From positions 35,633,200 to 35,697,199 of the forward strand of contig CM067067.1 of NCBI GenBank assembly GCA_033980235.1: a DNA stretch of 64,000 bases, written 5' to 3'. The notes beneath the pieces were generated by a model. That model ran no database searches and was not told the DNA's origin. It was given only the letters and a program-made list of their open reading frames with translations. The DNA comes from Diadema setosum (taxonomy: Eukaryota > Echinodermata > Echinoidea > Diadematoida > Diadematidae). Positions 13,411-25,969 of this stretch are shown here, piece by piece (position 1 is the stretch's first letter; each line of letters opens with the position of its first letter). Both the position numbers and the translations under genes were made by a program.

Positions 13411-13435
13411 AGAGATGTGATCATTTTTTCCATTT

Positions 13436-13722
13436 AGGGCCTATTTATGGCAAAGACTAATTTGACTAATCCGAATGATCTAAAAAACCACTTATTTCAT
13501 TGATAATTTCATCGTAGCGCGCAGTTGAACATGTACAATGTACATGGAAAATGCGCTACGTGTATACGTTATTATTATTATCATTATTGTTATTCACTAA
13601 TGATTCACAATGTTTTGTTATTTTTGTTATTCACATGATTCACTATGTTTTTATTATATTTGATGTACATTCCTTCATTGAGAAGTATGAAAATAAATTG
13701 AATTGAATTGAATTGAATTGCA
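13436..13722 (+). mobile_element. CR1/L2-like LINE 3' end (non-coding remnant)
   Basis: The segment starts with a short stretch resembling the end of a LINE coding frame (CTAAAAAACCACTTATTTCAT, compare LKTHLF-type ends). A GCGCTACGTGT segment, ATT-rich 3' UTR and a tail ending AAATTGAATTGAATTGAATTG follow. Short tandem tails of this kind are typical of CR1/L2-clade retrotransposons. There is no intact reverse-transcriptase coding. Confidence 0.55.
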
Positions 13723-13748
13723 TTATCATTATTATTATTATTATCATT

Positions 13749-13789
<41 letters not shown>

Positions 13790-13797
13790 TATTATCA
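13723..13797. repeat. (ATT/ATC)n trinucleotide microsatellite
   Basis: ATT and ATC triplets directly follow the LINE tail. On the minus strand they translate to a poly-Asp/Asn run that is not a gene. Confidence 0.9.
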
Positions 13798-13994
13798 TGA
13801 CTAGTACTATAATTATCTGAATTACTAATCAATCTATCAATAGCTTTTAACATGTAGTTACATTGATTAGTAATTCACTTTATTACAGCTTGTAGTGTGC
13901 AAGTTTGGCGTTTCCATATACACGGTATTATGACCGTGAAAACGTCTAATATGTGACTAGGCTTAGAGTCAAGAAAGGTGTACTATTAATGTAG

Positions 13995-14814
13995 GTTCAT
14001 ACTTAATACTGTATATTAATGGAAGTGAACCCAGGAGCTGAAAGACAGTACCTGGTCCTACCAAAAGGGGAAATCCAAGAGGCTTTTTAGGGTAAAATCA
14101 CAGAAGAGATACAAAACTGTGGTATAGCAGGGAGGTCTCACCTCCCTGGGTATAGTCAACTCAAAGCTGTCCTTGCAATAACCACCTTGCAGACCACTGG
14201 GGACAGCCAGCCCAACGGCTTCGTTACGTGGCCACTCTGGTAATCGCATTGCGTGCGGCGCGAAATTTCATACCTCGCGTAAAGCGGCAAAAGTCGCCAG
14301 GCATAAGTCGCCAGAAATCGTCGACTAGATTTGCTCTTACTTTCTTACAAGCTGAAGAGGAGCAAGCATCTAAAAGAATTACAGAAAGAGGGCAGGAAGC
14401 TCGACGCTTCTTTCTGCTTTTTGTTAAAAGCAGACGAGCAGTAAATTGACGGCGGTGGAAAACGCAGCCGTGCGTGACGGAGTGCTAGCGCCACGTGTGG
14501 TGGCCGAACGGGTCGTGCATTCCCGAAGGAGAACGGTCGTAGTTACAGCAGTGTATCACTTTCTAGCCTGGCTGCGCCTGTTCACTCTATATATCAACGA
14601 ACACACACCCACGTGCGTCTCTTCACTGCATACTAGCTGCATTTGGAACCCAAATTGGCGTCGCATACACAAATCCAGACGTTGGTGGCGTTTTGGTAAT
14701 TCTGAAATGGATGTCTGACGCTTTCTAGCGTGGCGCCATTTTGGAAGATATCGATGATACAAAATCAGAGCTAAAGCAGTCGTATGTGGATAATCTTATG
14801 TTATCACATAATTG
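13995..14814. other. GC-richer island, function unknown
   Basis: The stretch is clearly richer in G, C and CpG than its flanks, especially 14240-14720 (for example GTGCGGCGCGAAATTTC, CCACGTGTGGTGGCC). Short frames lie in it on both strands, but none has a recognisable domain or clear exon boundaries. It could be an old non-coding exon, a regulatory element or a divergent repeat. Confidence 0.3.
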
Positions 14815-14945
14815 GTATAACTACGGTGAGCTATCACCGTAGCTTTCTAGCCATCTTCTCAGATGGAAATGATACAAACAAACAAACAAACAAACAAACA
14901 AACAAAACAAACAAACAAAAAACCCACCCACACACACAAACATCA
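14815..14945 (+). mobile_element. 3' fragment of a tRNA-type SINE with (CAAA)n tail
   Basis: The end reads CTAGCCATCTTCTCAGATGG followed by (CAAA)n. This matches the 3' end of the SINE copies at 42812-43745 and 47665-47900 (CCAGCCATCTTCACAGATGG plus CAAA repeats). Only the tail portion is recognisable. A small hairpin, CTACGGTGAGCTATCACCGTAG, precedes it. Confidence 0.55.
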
Positions 14946-15651
14946 CACACATAACACACACATAACGATGTCAAATGACATACGTGTATAGGAAGGAGAG
15001 TGCAAGGGTCATAGATGTTGTTACATAGTTGTCTTTTTTCTTTGATTTATGTTGCGTTCATATCAATTCTATTATCTTTTATCGATCATGTAGAAATATT
15101 TATGCACCGGCTTGGAATCTGTCTTTAATAACTACCTGCTTATATTTTTTGTTCATCCAAAGCAGTCTCTGTACACAGGTTTGATTGTGTATACATACAT
15201 AATAAACATGCATATACATACACACAAATTTGTAATTGTGTGTTTGATTTGCATTCAGTTCTCTTTATGAAAATGACCTAATGAAAGTCAATCACTCTCT
15301 TTTAATACTCTCAGACATTGTTTACAAAGAACGAATTTTAGACAGCATGTTGCATCATTGATGCTTATTTCTTTAGTTACATGAATTTTTCCCCTTCAGG
15401 TTGTAGCCATGACACCACAATATATCTAATGATGATAACAATCCTGAAATTACCTGAAGTGCTGAATTTTCTTGTTTAATATGATATTCATTTTTATCAA
15501 CTTATATGTATCTATTATTCATCTGTCTACTTATTTATCTATCTACATAACTATTACCTTTCTATCTATCTATCTATCTACCTATTATCTATCTGTTCAT
15601 CTATTTATTTATTCATTTATCTATATATTATCTGTCTATCTATCTATCTAC

Positions 15652-15700
<49 letters not shown>

Positions 15701-16740
15701 ATCTCTCTGTTCATCTATTTATTCATTCATTTATCTATATATTATCTGTCTATCTACCTACCTATCTATCTAGATATTTATATATCGATCTATCTATCTA
15801 TCTATCTATCTATCTAGCTAGCTAGCTATATCTCTTTCTATCTATATATACAGAGAGAGAGAGAGATCGAGAGAGAATGAGAAAGAGAAGAAGAGAGATA
15901 AATATTGTCTGTGATTATCAGTTTAAATGTAGGACATATTACAGCTGCCTTCATCTCCTTATCAAAGCAGTAGTTCAAATGAATTGAGGTCTTTCTTATA
16001 AATATCATCATTAAACTTTGTCGCACACAATATAATATCCGTCGAATGAAGGTTTCTAGGAACACCTAGATACCACTATCTCATCCTCATTGGTGAATTT
16101 CACTCCAATTTTCCTTCCGTGATAGATACATTGCTGACGGTGATGGTTATGTGAATTTCACTTCATAAGTAGATATTGTTTTTGATAGAATCCAAACAAT
16201 GTTTTTTCCAAAGCACACAATCGCCACGATTCATAGAACACTATAGCAGTACGTTGTTTACATTGTAAACGCTTTAGTGATATTCTGTAATATCTAACTT
16301 GCTCATTTTTTTCACTGATAAATTGTTCTCAGCATGATACAAAAAGGTCACACACATAAAAAAGAAAACGGTGCCATGGGCATAGGCTGAAAAATTCTTG
16401 ATCAAGAAAGTTATCAAAAGTGAAACAGGAAAACAAACTAACCAACAAGTAAACAAACAAACAAACAAACAAAGAAATAAACAAGCAATAAACGAACAAA
16501 GGCAAGATTCAAGCGAAAGTAGCATACCAGTAAGGAAACTACAAATTCTTGTTATTATTCAGAGCGCCGTTTGGGGAATGTAACGGAAAAAAAATGGTGT
16601 ATATAATGGAAGAGACAAGGGGAAGAGAGAAACAAAGAAAGCAATCTAACAGGTAATATCAGGAGACGCGGGCCTGAATTGGATGTAAGAATCATGGGGG
16701 AGATGTATTGCTCGGCTTGTCAAGAAATTATAATTCCTAC
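14946..16740. other. Intergenic sequence with a large (TATC)n tract
   Basis: A TATC/TATT tetranucleotide tract spans about 15495-15840, with a CAAA tract at 16440-16490. No gene is supported; the S/I/Y/L-rich 117-residue frame at 15472-15825 is the microsatellite read as protein. Confidence 0.7.
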
Positions 16741-17100
16741 GAGGTCGCAGACCTTGGAGACCCGCGTTGACCTCCCTTCCCCCCTTTTGGATTATTTTGC
16801 CCCCTTTCTTTTCTTTCTATCCTGATCCCGTGGCAGTCACGTCTTCTTTCCCCTCGCGACCCCTCGGCGGGTTGGCATTCCCCGAGTCCCGTGGGTCCTG
16901 AGCTACCATGGCCTCAGCGTTCTAAAGCCCCGCCGATATGGATGAGTCGACAACTGCGTTCTGACGGCGGACAGCTGGCGCACTGAGTCGGCCCCGGGAA
17001 CGCAGCGTTCGACGACGATGACGAAATTCTGCGAGGGGGCAAAACTATTCTTCGTTGGTGCTGGGGACGGGTCATGTACGTTGCCTCCAGTAACTTACAT
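16741..17100. promoter_or_regulatory. GC-rich island, candidate regulatory element
   Basis: A block of roughly 300 bp is much more GC- and CpG-rich than its surroundings (CCTCGCGACCCCTCGGCGGG, GGCCCCGGGAACGCAGCG). It has no supported open frame and no repeat similarity elsewhere in the window. It lies about 13 kb downstream of the Hox2-like gene. A conserved cis-regulatory element or unannotated CpG-island promoter is possible; this is inference from composition alone. Confidence 0.25.
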
Positions 17101-17397
17101 AGTTTCCTTTCATTCTTATGCATCCTAAAATTCACGTTCCTCCATTTCTAATGTTTACCTTGCTTTGATTTCAATTTTTCTGCCTTGCAAAAATTCTTTC
17201 CCATCATCACCACTTGTATACAAAAAATCATTATTTTAAATTTGTTCGTTTATGTATTCATCATGTATGCAAAATGTCTATAAATATGCATGATATGCAT
17301 AAAATTATTTTGAAACAAAGATGTTACTTACTAAATGTTGCTTACGACCTTAATGTGATGCAATGAGGTAAACATTCTGTTTTCACTTGACTATCAT

Positions 17398-17414
17398 CAA
17401 ACAACAACAACAAC

Positions 17415-17459
<45 letters not shown>

Positions 17460-17461
17460 CC
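17398..17461. repeat. (CAA)n trinucleotide microsatellite
   Basis: About 20 CAA units. It appears as poly-Thr on one strand and poly-Cys or poly-Leu on the other; not coding. Confidence 0.9.
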
Positions 17462-17681
17462 AAACACAATTCTATTAGGTATGCCCAAACGTTTCGGCAA
17501 AATAGTATTTTCAAACGTGGTGACCAGCGCAAAATCATTCAATCATACAAACGAACCAAAAACTGCGGATTCTCATAAATAAGCCATGTTACAGACGCAC
17601 AAGTCAGCTGGTACTATAAAAACAGTTTTCAATTTCAGTAGATATGTTTCTTTACTAAGGGCTTGATACCCCTCTTATACA

Positions 17682-17710
17682 CACACACTCGCACACACTC
17701 GCGCACACTC

Positions 17711-17744
<34 letters not shown>

Positions 17745-17772
17745 TTACATGCACATACACACACATACAATT
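17682..17772. repeat. (CA)n microsatellite
   Basis: Interrupted CA/CG repeat followed by a clean CA run. Confidence 0.85.
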
Positions 17773-20049
17773 TATTCTATCGGTAAAGTTATTTTGATTA
17801 GTAATGTTTGTTTGAGTGTTGTAATGATATCATCCATTAATAAAGATGGGTGTGATTTCAGAGCATTTCAGACTTATTAATGATCACTGTTTTCGATAGA
17901 ACTATTCTGCTATTCCTCAGAGTGTCACTGACTGGGAAGACAAAATCATTAAATTTAATTTACTTATAATAACTTAAATTAGTCTGGTAAGGTTTTGTTA
18001 CTGTGCCATTTTCTTCCAGGAATAGCTTAAGTATGCAAATGAATAACTGTATTGCAAATTTCTTGACACAGTATAGTCATTGTTATAATAATGACATAAC
18101 ATAATCATAGGAAAATTGTATACCATAATTTCAGTGCAATATTTGTTAATGGAATTTACTGTATACATTTATTTTTTTTTCTTCTGATCATGTGCTTTAT
18201 AATCCATATATTGATGTTTTCTGTGGTATTACTGAAAATAAATTTCATGTATGTGATATATATCTGACATAATGTTGGAAAAAATGTAATTAAACAAACA
18301 AAATAAAATAAATTGGCAGTGAGGGACCAAATACGATACAGGCAACCGCCATCATCATTTTTAGAGCTTGACAGGGATAGTGGCGCCATAAGTCATACAT
18401 GTATGTGCATGTATATGGCTTCGATCATATCTAAATGCAAATCCAACTTTATTCCAGACTAAATTATCCAACTGTATACTTTCATTTGGCGTATCTGCTA
18501 TGCAAGCCCAATCTTACAACAATCGTTAGTTACAATTGCAGAGTACGAAAACTGAAGGATGAAGTGAATTTGTCAGTGTTTATGTTTGTGTATATATTAT
18601 GATTGTGTGTATGTGTATATATATATAAATATTTGTGTTTGTGTGTTTTATTTTTATATATGAGCGTGTGTTTGTATTTATATTAAAGACACATGCTATT
18701 TTCATTACACGTCTGAAGAGTTTTGATTGTTCAAATTCTCCTACGACAAACTTTCCTAAGAGCAAGGGAGGATGTGTGAAAAGTGTTAACGGGGAAACTA
18801 GCTCTTGCCCCTTCGCTGAAAGATGCTGATCTAAAGCGCATTTCAATGCATGAAATGGACTAAAGTGCACACGACTTCAAACTTCCCCTTTTGTAATCTT
18901 AAGATTACACACATCTGTAAGAGTGCATGTGTCGAACGTGCCAAAAATTGCGGTAGACATATAGACGCAGTTATTGTTGTGTTGACGTCCACTTCTCACC
19001 ACATTGCCAATTCACGGCATGGTCGCACTGCTAACTTTTGATACACACTTCCGTCAACCAAGCGTGGGTTTTTTTTTTTTTGTGTGTGTGTGTGCAATAA
19101 ATCCATGGTTTTGTCATATAAAGAAACCTTTGTATTTATTTTCTTTAATTTACGCATGCTTTATATTACATCATTTTGTTTCACTCCTTGCTGGATGAAA
19201 AAAAAAAACTGAACTGAAACTGAACTGAACCTAATTTAACCTCATTTGACAATTTCAAATATTGTTTTTATGCATTTTCCTGCTTATTCGCATTTTGCAT
19301 GTTTACATATTGCTTTGCTGACGAACAAAATACACCAGTGTAAAGGTTTACTTAAATGTTATCAACTAATACCATGTTAGGAAAAGAGATAGGGGTCGTT
19401 TTCGTTGGACCCATATGAGAGTACATTAGATGACAATTTTCAGTTCAAAGTATTACTAGTACATGAAATGTTATAACAAGATGTGGATTAAAACTGAATT
19501 GATTGAAAAAAATGTTCGTTTTGTAATGTAGATGTCGAAACCACAATGTATCCATACATTGAATGTCAATACGTTGATATATATTTTGGACTGAATTATA
19601 GGTTATAGGGCCTATGGACTTATTATCTATATCTTCAACGAAAAATTGATTATTTGGTTTTATTGGTGTCAGTAATTCGGAAGGAAACCTATGACTGTAA
19701 ATGAAGAAAAATAGTAACTCGTTGTCACTGATTCAAAGATAGAATCAGGGAATATTATGATAATGAAATATATTATTACAAGACGTAATTGTACGTTGAA
19801 AGTGTTTCAGAAAACACGGTGTCTGCTTAGACACTCTTTTGTAAGTAGCATGTCATAGTACAATAGCCTTTTACTACATAGGAGTTACCAAGTTTAAAAA
19901 TTTTTCTTGCATATTGATATATAATATGCATTCATTTCACTGCTTGATACTCAGGTGATGTACTCCTAATTAAAGATATCATTGTCTTCAATTCTGTCAT
20001 CAACTTTTGTTTACAATATTGCACTTTGTATACACATTGAAAAAAATGT
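17773..20049. other. Intergenic sequence, no gene seen
   Basis: AT-rich DNA with short TA and GT runs near 18600 and 19080. Several frames of 60-96 residues occur, but none is recognisable or flanked by convincing splice sites. Confidence 0.5.
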
Positions 20050-20141
20050 TGAAATGTTCAGTGCTACACCCAAGATCACGGTATTAGTGATATATTACAT
20101 CACTGATACCCGTGATCTTGGGTGTAGCACTGAACATTTCA
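20050..20141. repeat. Near-perfect 92-nt hairpin
   Basis: Left arm TGAAATGTTCAGTGCTACAC (20050-20069) continues into CCAAGATCACGG and is mirrored by CCCGTGATCTTGG and GTGTAGCACTGAACATTTCA (to 20141). The inner part (TATTAGTGATATATTACATCACTGATA) also pairs almost completely, so the unpaired loop is only a few bases. One extra C on the right arm makes a single bulge. Length and shape fit a tiny foldback element or a hairpin RNA precursor. No expression evidence can be drawn from the sequence. Confidence 0.8.
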
Positions 20142-21073
20142 AAAATGTGAAAAAAATATATATGTATGTATATTATACATACATTATACTTGTTCACATT
20201 TCGGAATAAAGTTAAGTAGGGCCTACAGGGTACTATTATACGACTACATAATGTCCTTTATCTTACGAGATTCTTATGTAAATCATGTATGCAAATGAAT
20301 CATATAATATCATGTGTGACATCACGCAAATCCTTCTAACCATCTAAAAACTGTGCATGTGGGGGAGGGGTCGCAGTCGACAATGAAATATGGTGGAAAG
20401 CCATATGAAACGTCACCCTCTCGGGGAAATGATTGGCAGAAATCCAGAATGCGTGGGATATTTTCGTTTTACACCGTTCCCCCCAAAACCATACACTGCC
20501 ATACAGATATTGTATTGTATTTCAATTACGCCTTAACCACTCGCCGTAAAACAAATATTAGTCTGTCCCTTGACTACGTGCAAGAGACAGTCTCCCTTCC
20601 ACAGCGCCAGACACTGTCGTCCATGGAACTAGGGCTGTTGCGAGAAGTCTATGCAAAGTTTCAGCAAAACCAATGAAAATATCATTTCACATCACGGAAA
20701 GTGATGATAACCTGTCATAGACTAACTTTACACATTGTTGTTCTCTGAAAATGAAAGGCAACGAAACAATCAAATCGAAAAGTGTGACGGATCAAAAGCT
20801 TTCCAAAAAGTTGAGATAACGAGACACAGCAAGAGAACAGGGGAAACTGTAATGATTGCCTGCATGAACCGGCCCAGATCCAATAGCTGTGTTTTGGCTC
20901 TTTGTTCAAACAAACCCAAGCGATTGTGACTACTGTGAAACGTTAAACAAACCGACTATGGAAAGAGGGAGAGCCGCACCGAACATTGTCCATTATTATT
21001 ATAAATAGTGTGTGAAGCGACCATCAGGAGTTGAATTACACTAAAGGAAGACATCTTTTTCAGTAAGATGAAA
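20142..21073. other. Intergenic sequence, no recognised gene
   Basis: A 107-residue plus-strand frame (20353-20676) is the longest. It has no recognisable domain, so I do not call it a gene. The remainder is non-repetitive AT-rich sequence. Confidence 0.4.
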
Positions 21074-21534
21074 TCTTCCAATCATTAAGACATCATAATT
21101 TATACAAGCATTGCTTTTAGTTGGTCCTGTTTACCTTTGGGAACAGTGATTTAAAAAAAATGTGTAGGATATAACTTTTGATGCATATGTGTAAGTCAGT
21201 TGTTTCACAAAACATCCTACCATATACAATTTTTGCAATAAAGCCTAAAATATAAGGAGATATCAGGACTTTTCTCAATAAACGATAATTGAAGACGGTT
21301 TAGTCTGGAAACATTTTTCTTATAACTATTGTTCACATTTTGTACAGTTAACAATACTTAACATCGATTATACTGGTTCAAATTTTTACAAAGGTTATTT
21401 CTATCCACAGCTCACATTTTAGAACTATTTTGAAGCACTAATGCTGGGTATTTGTTTCGTCTGCAAATGGTAAATTATGCCTTTCCAATCATTAAGACAT
21501 CATAATTACTACAAGCATTGCTTTTAGTTGGTTC
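21074..21534 (+). mobile_element. ~345-bp interspersed repeat (copy A) flanked by ~52-bp direct repeats
   Basis: The body at about 21130-21475 starts CTTTGGGAACAGTGATTTAAA and ends near CTGCAAATGGTAAATT. Related copies lie at 27745-28458. Unlike those, it is bracketed by two nearly identical segments of about 52 bp (21074-21127 and 21482-21534, both CCAATCATTAAGACATCATA and so on, ending TTTTAGTTGGT). No coding is present. The flanks are far longer than a normal target-site duplication. Confidence 0.65.
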
Positions 21535-22002
21535 CATTATATTTGGTTCCGTCATGTACTCACAGATAACCTTATGTTATCGATTCGCCTTGATATCATT
21601 GCATTTAGTTTTGTAGCAATACCTTTTTTACCTCTCTCTCTTTTCTCCGCAGGAAATGGTGGTTAAATCATCATTGGGTTTCCCCCCCCTTTTTTTTTTT
21701 TGCACAATCAGGGTCACTGTCTCTATCATTTCTATTGTTTTCATGTCAGGTAAGGGTTGAAGTGTCGTTTTAAATAATCTTCTTTCTTTACTTTTTTCAG
21801 CTTTTCTACCCTGTTTGAAATGATGACCTTTATAGAATAAAGGATATAAAAACTTTCTGTGATACATAAAATGATTTTGCCCAAGAATAACATAGTATAT
21901 AAGAATAACACATATATCAATAACAAGGCATAATGTGCAATGTATGTAACATAAATATATGCACATACATATACATAAATACAAATAGATACATGTATAA
22001 GA

Positions 22003-22052
<50 letters not shown>

Positions 22053-22690
22053 TTACTTATTTATTTATTTATTTATTTATCCATATACATTTCTGTGTAT
22101 GCAATGTGGTTGTAGCGTGTGGAGGAAGACAATCTACTTTAGATGAGGCTCATGCAATTTGCGAAAAACTAGGGCAGTGGGACATTTTGTTTGATTCGTG
22201 ACAAACCATGCACCAGGGTCCTTGGACACATGATTTAAAGATCAAAGATATTACATAATGAACACAATTTGGCGGCAACGCGTGCTTATAAGTGGCGTGG
22301 GATGAACAATACACTACTTTGGCGCTGTAATATCCTCCTACGTAAGCATCTATGGCGGCGTACCGAAATTGAAGATGCATAAAACGCTTTGCCTAAAGAC
22401 TGACGCAATAAAACAGCAATTCAATTTTTATGATTTGCTCGACACTGTTCCAGCGCAAAAACCTTCTGGGACGTGGTATGTTGATTGTGGTTTTGGCAGC
22501 CGCACATTTTAAAAATTTAATCTCCAATAACCCTCGTCAGATTTCACCTGGTGTTTACGACATAATGACGGAATAAAAACACTCAGTTCTTTCTTCCACT
22601 CCAGAACGTTTGTTGACCAACGGCGATACAAATAGATAAAAGAAAGTGATGGTGGAAAAAAAAAGAGTGATTAATACTCTCCAACGTGTT
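21535..22690. other. Intergenic sequence with (TA)n-(TTTA)n microsatellite
   Basis: The microsatellite is at about 22005-22080. Otherwise no supported gene; the 118-residue minus-strand frame (21984-21628) is low-complexity and unrecognised. Confidence 0.55.
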
Positions 22691-22940
22691 ATGAAATATT
22701 GATAAAGCCGAGGGGTGGTGAGCGAGCGAACGTACGCGCTGCGGCGATCATCGGGGCTTTATAGGGGCTGAAAACTCCGGCGGGAGCGCAGCCGTGCGTG
22801 GCCCTAGCGGTGGCGCCGGGCGAGCAGCTGAAAAAGTCATCAACAGCCCAACACGAATTACTGCGGCCCGCGCAGCGCCGGCTGAATTCCTCGCTGTCAA
22901 GTCCATGCCTCGCTCTGATGTGCAAGGGGAGAACGTAATT
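22691..22940. promoter_or_regulatory. CpG-rich island, candidate regulatory element
   Basis: A compact 200-250-bp block is dense in CpG (GTACGCGCTGCGGCGATCAT, GGTGGCGCCGGGCGAGCAG) inside very AT-rich DNA, and has a TATA-like GGCTTTATAGGGGC at 22756-22769. No frame in it resembles a known protein. It is 7 kb downstream of the Hox2-like gene. It may be a conserved enhancer or a non-coding RNA promoter; function is inferred only from composition. Confidence 0.3.
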
Positions 22941-23846
22941 TGTACAAACGGAATTCTTCCCCATGATAGCTTTTCCTTAAGCCTCTCATCTGCATATCAT
23001 TTAAACCGTCAAGAGTTGTTCTAATGGGAGAGAAAGCGTAGAAGACGAATCTTCGCTGGAGAGAGAGAGAGAGAGAGAGAGGGGAGAGAAAGAGAATGAG
23101 GAACGTAGAAAATGCTGCGATGCTGCAGATGATTATCCACATAAAGAGAGGCCAGTAGAAAAAAAAACCCAGTAAAAATGGAGGAAAAAGAAGGCACACC
23201 GAGTGGTGCATGTCGAATTCAAAGTTTCTAAAAGCTCTCTCTCTCTCTCCAAAAAACAAAACAAAACAAAACAAAAAACAAAAAAATGAGCCAAACAAAA
23301 CAGTCGTAAAACTACGTTTAAAGAATAATTCTGCATGAGTACCACTCTCCTATAAACAAAAACAAAAGAAAAGCAAACAAGAACATGAGGTAAACGTATG
23401 AATATAAAATGTGTGGACACACACACAAACACACACACAGACATTAGCAAAAAGATATATATATATAGAGAGAGAATCAGCTTCCAACACAAACACAGAA
23501 ATATTTAAACAAACAATGAAACACCATCCTTTTCGACAGGAAAATAATTCATAAAGAATAAACTGCAAGACATATAAAGTGGTTTATTTGAAAGTATGCA
23601 CAGAATAGAGTGCATATAAGGAACGAAAATCATGAGAACCGACATATCTAAGTCATGTCAGTAAAAAAAAATACCTGTATTATGATTATACTACTTTCGC
23701 TGAAATTTTAGGACTTCTGAATGAAATTAATGAAAAGAGCATGAAGAGTGTTGCTCAAGATGACACTAAGAATAATTCGTGTTCTTCTTTATACACCACT
23801 CTGTTTTTAATTTCTTCTTGCTATGTATATCTGACACTTAATATAT

Positions 23847-23906
<60 letters not shown>

Positions 23907-24389
23907 CATACCCCCACACACACACACAAACTTAAATCAATCGGAAAAGAGAGAGAAAGGAGATAGATAGACAAAAAGATACAGAGAGATGAAATGACAT
24001 TCATATATATACGTGTTGAAATCCTGTTACTGAACAATGCTGAACCCGAAAACATAAAGAGATGAATGGAAGATACAAGATAGCTCGGACTGTCATCATC
24101 TTTATTTTTTCTCCATCTCCATTGGAGCTTGGTGGATGACACCACATAGCCCTCTTCCTGTATCCCTTCTTCATTATTTCTCATTCCCTCACTCCTGTTT
24201 TCTTAATGGCTCTACCTGTTATCCCTTCCAACTCCTCGACTAGCTGACTCATGTCATCTTCGTGGTCATCCTATGCCTTGAGCAGCCAGCGATCATTACA
24301 TTTTTTTTCTCTCCCCCTATCTTTTCCCCCCTCGAGCTCTAAAAGAAGAAAACACATGTCGAGCGATTAATATTGCAATTATTTAATAA
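22941..24389. other. Intergenic sequence with GA/CT and CA microsatellites
   Basis: GA runs at 23059-23080 and CT at 23237-23250. A clean (CA)n tract is at 23851-23906, continuing interrupted to 23930. No gene supported. Confidence 0.6.
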
Positions 24390-24560
24390 CGGGCCCTGGA
24401 TCCCCCTGCGCCGGCTACCCCCGGTAGACCAGCCACGTTTTTATTGCTTGTGGGAGTTTGCGGCGCTAGCAGGGGGAAGCTGAGGAGAGAAAAGGAGCCC
24501 CTACCAGCTCGGCCCGGCAAATTTTATGCAATGTAATCCAGGACGGGGTGATGCTGAGAA
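24390..24560. promoter_or_regulatory. GC-rich island, candidate regulatory element
   Basis: A short GC-rich stretch (CTGCGCCGGCTACCCCCGG) contains embedded AT motifs that resemble posterior Hox or Cdx sites (CGTTTTTATTGCTTG at 24437-24451). The contrast with the surrounding AT-rich DNA is the only evidence; no coding potential seen. Confidence 0.2.
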
Positions 24561-25916
24561 GAGAACGAGAAAAAAAAAATAGGAAGATGATTAGAGAAAG
24601 ATAAAGAAGAGATAGAGAGAATGTGGAGAAAGAGAGGGAGAAGGAGATAGGAGAAGGAAGGAGAAAGATGAGTGCACGTCGGAAAAAAACAACAACAACC
24701 CGGAACAATGATAATTAGAGCAAACTTTTACATATTGATATAACAAGATGGGAGTGGATGGTTAATAGGCTAAACATTAGCCAAATTGAGTTGGAGGGAA
24801 ATGATGTTTATAATTACATCATGCACCCTCAGCATCATATCCCCATTTCCCATGTTAAAATAATGTAGCGCATGTATAAACACGTTATCGAGTACTGCTT
24901 TGCAATGATGATAATTAAAAATGGAAAGCTAGTGGGACATAAACATTGAAATTATATTACGATGCTATAAGGGGTCATTCTTCATTCTTATTCATAATGC
25001 TCTGAGACAAAAGAAATTGATATTCAATATCAATCTTGTGTGAATCTATGATAATATAACATTTATTGCAATAAACATTATTATTATCCTACTATCTCAC
25101 TAATGATACAAATTGTTAACATTGTCATTATGATTATAATTCCTCTAGGCATTGTCATTTTAATCAACTTTGACCTTAGTGGCTTTGTTTTAATCTATGT
25201 CAACTATTTGCGCTTCGCACAGCGGTATCTCAAATTCTTTAACTGTCACACTGTCATGCCAATTATTAAAGCGATTGTTATCATTTTATGAAAACAAAAC
25301 AATACAATATGATTCAAAATTGATCAAATTCTCCCGAATTGTATTTGAATGGCTCTGTTATATTCACTACACACGTGCATATAACATACAAATTGCATAC
25401 ATACACACATACACACATGCATACTCACACAAATTCACACATACACACACACATACACAAAAACACACACATGCATGCATACAAACACAATATTACACCT
25501 ACAAGTTTCATCCCCGCAATTCACTTATATACTCATGAGCACATTAATTATACATGCAGTAAAATACATTAGACAATCAAGATACTTCATCCATGTCGTC
25601 ATTACAGTCAGAAAAGAAATAACAACACACGTAAAATATTGTATTCATTTAATACATTTTTCCCTTTTTGATATTACCTCGAAATGACACTGGAGAAATC
25701 TGATCCCATTAATGATCTCTCCTTTTCTACATCCAGTCTAAAATAGTGTTCGAAGTTTTCCATTTTAAATATTTTAACAGCTCTGTAAAAAGTCCATCAC
25801 GTTAATACACTAGGACCTTCCTGTTCATAACATATGCTAGGTTTATATGATATGTTATGTACAACAACACCATGCAAACTTCTTCCTTCAAAGATCATCT
25901 GATCTTCTTGTTACGG

Positions 25917-25969
<53 letters not shown>

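Noticed and set aside
11846..13433. Open frames of 503, 466, 288 and 213 residues on the minus strand
   Set aside because: They are three-frame readings of the 34-bp minisatellite with L/S/F/Y-rich repeats, no domain, no start context and no splice support.
20353..20676. 107-residue plus-strand frame
   Set aside because: Not recognised and no flanking exon signals strong enough to support it.
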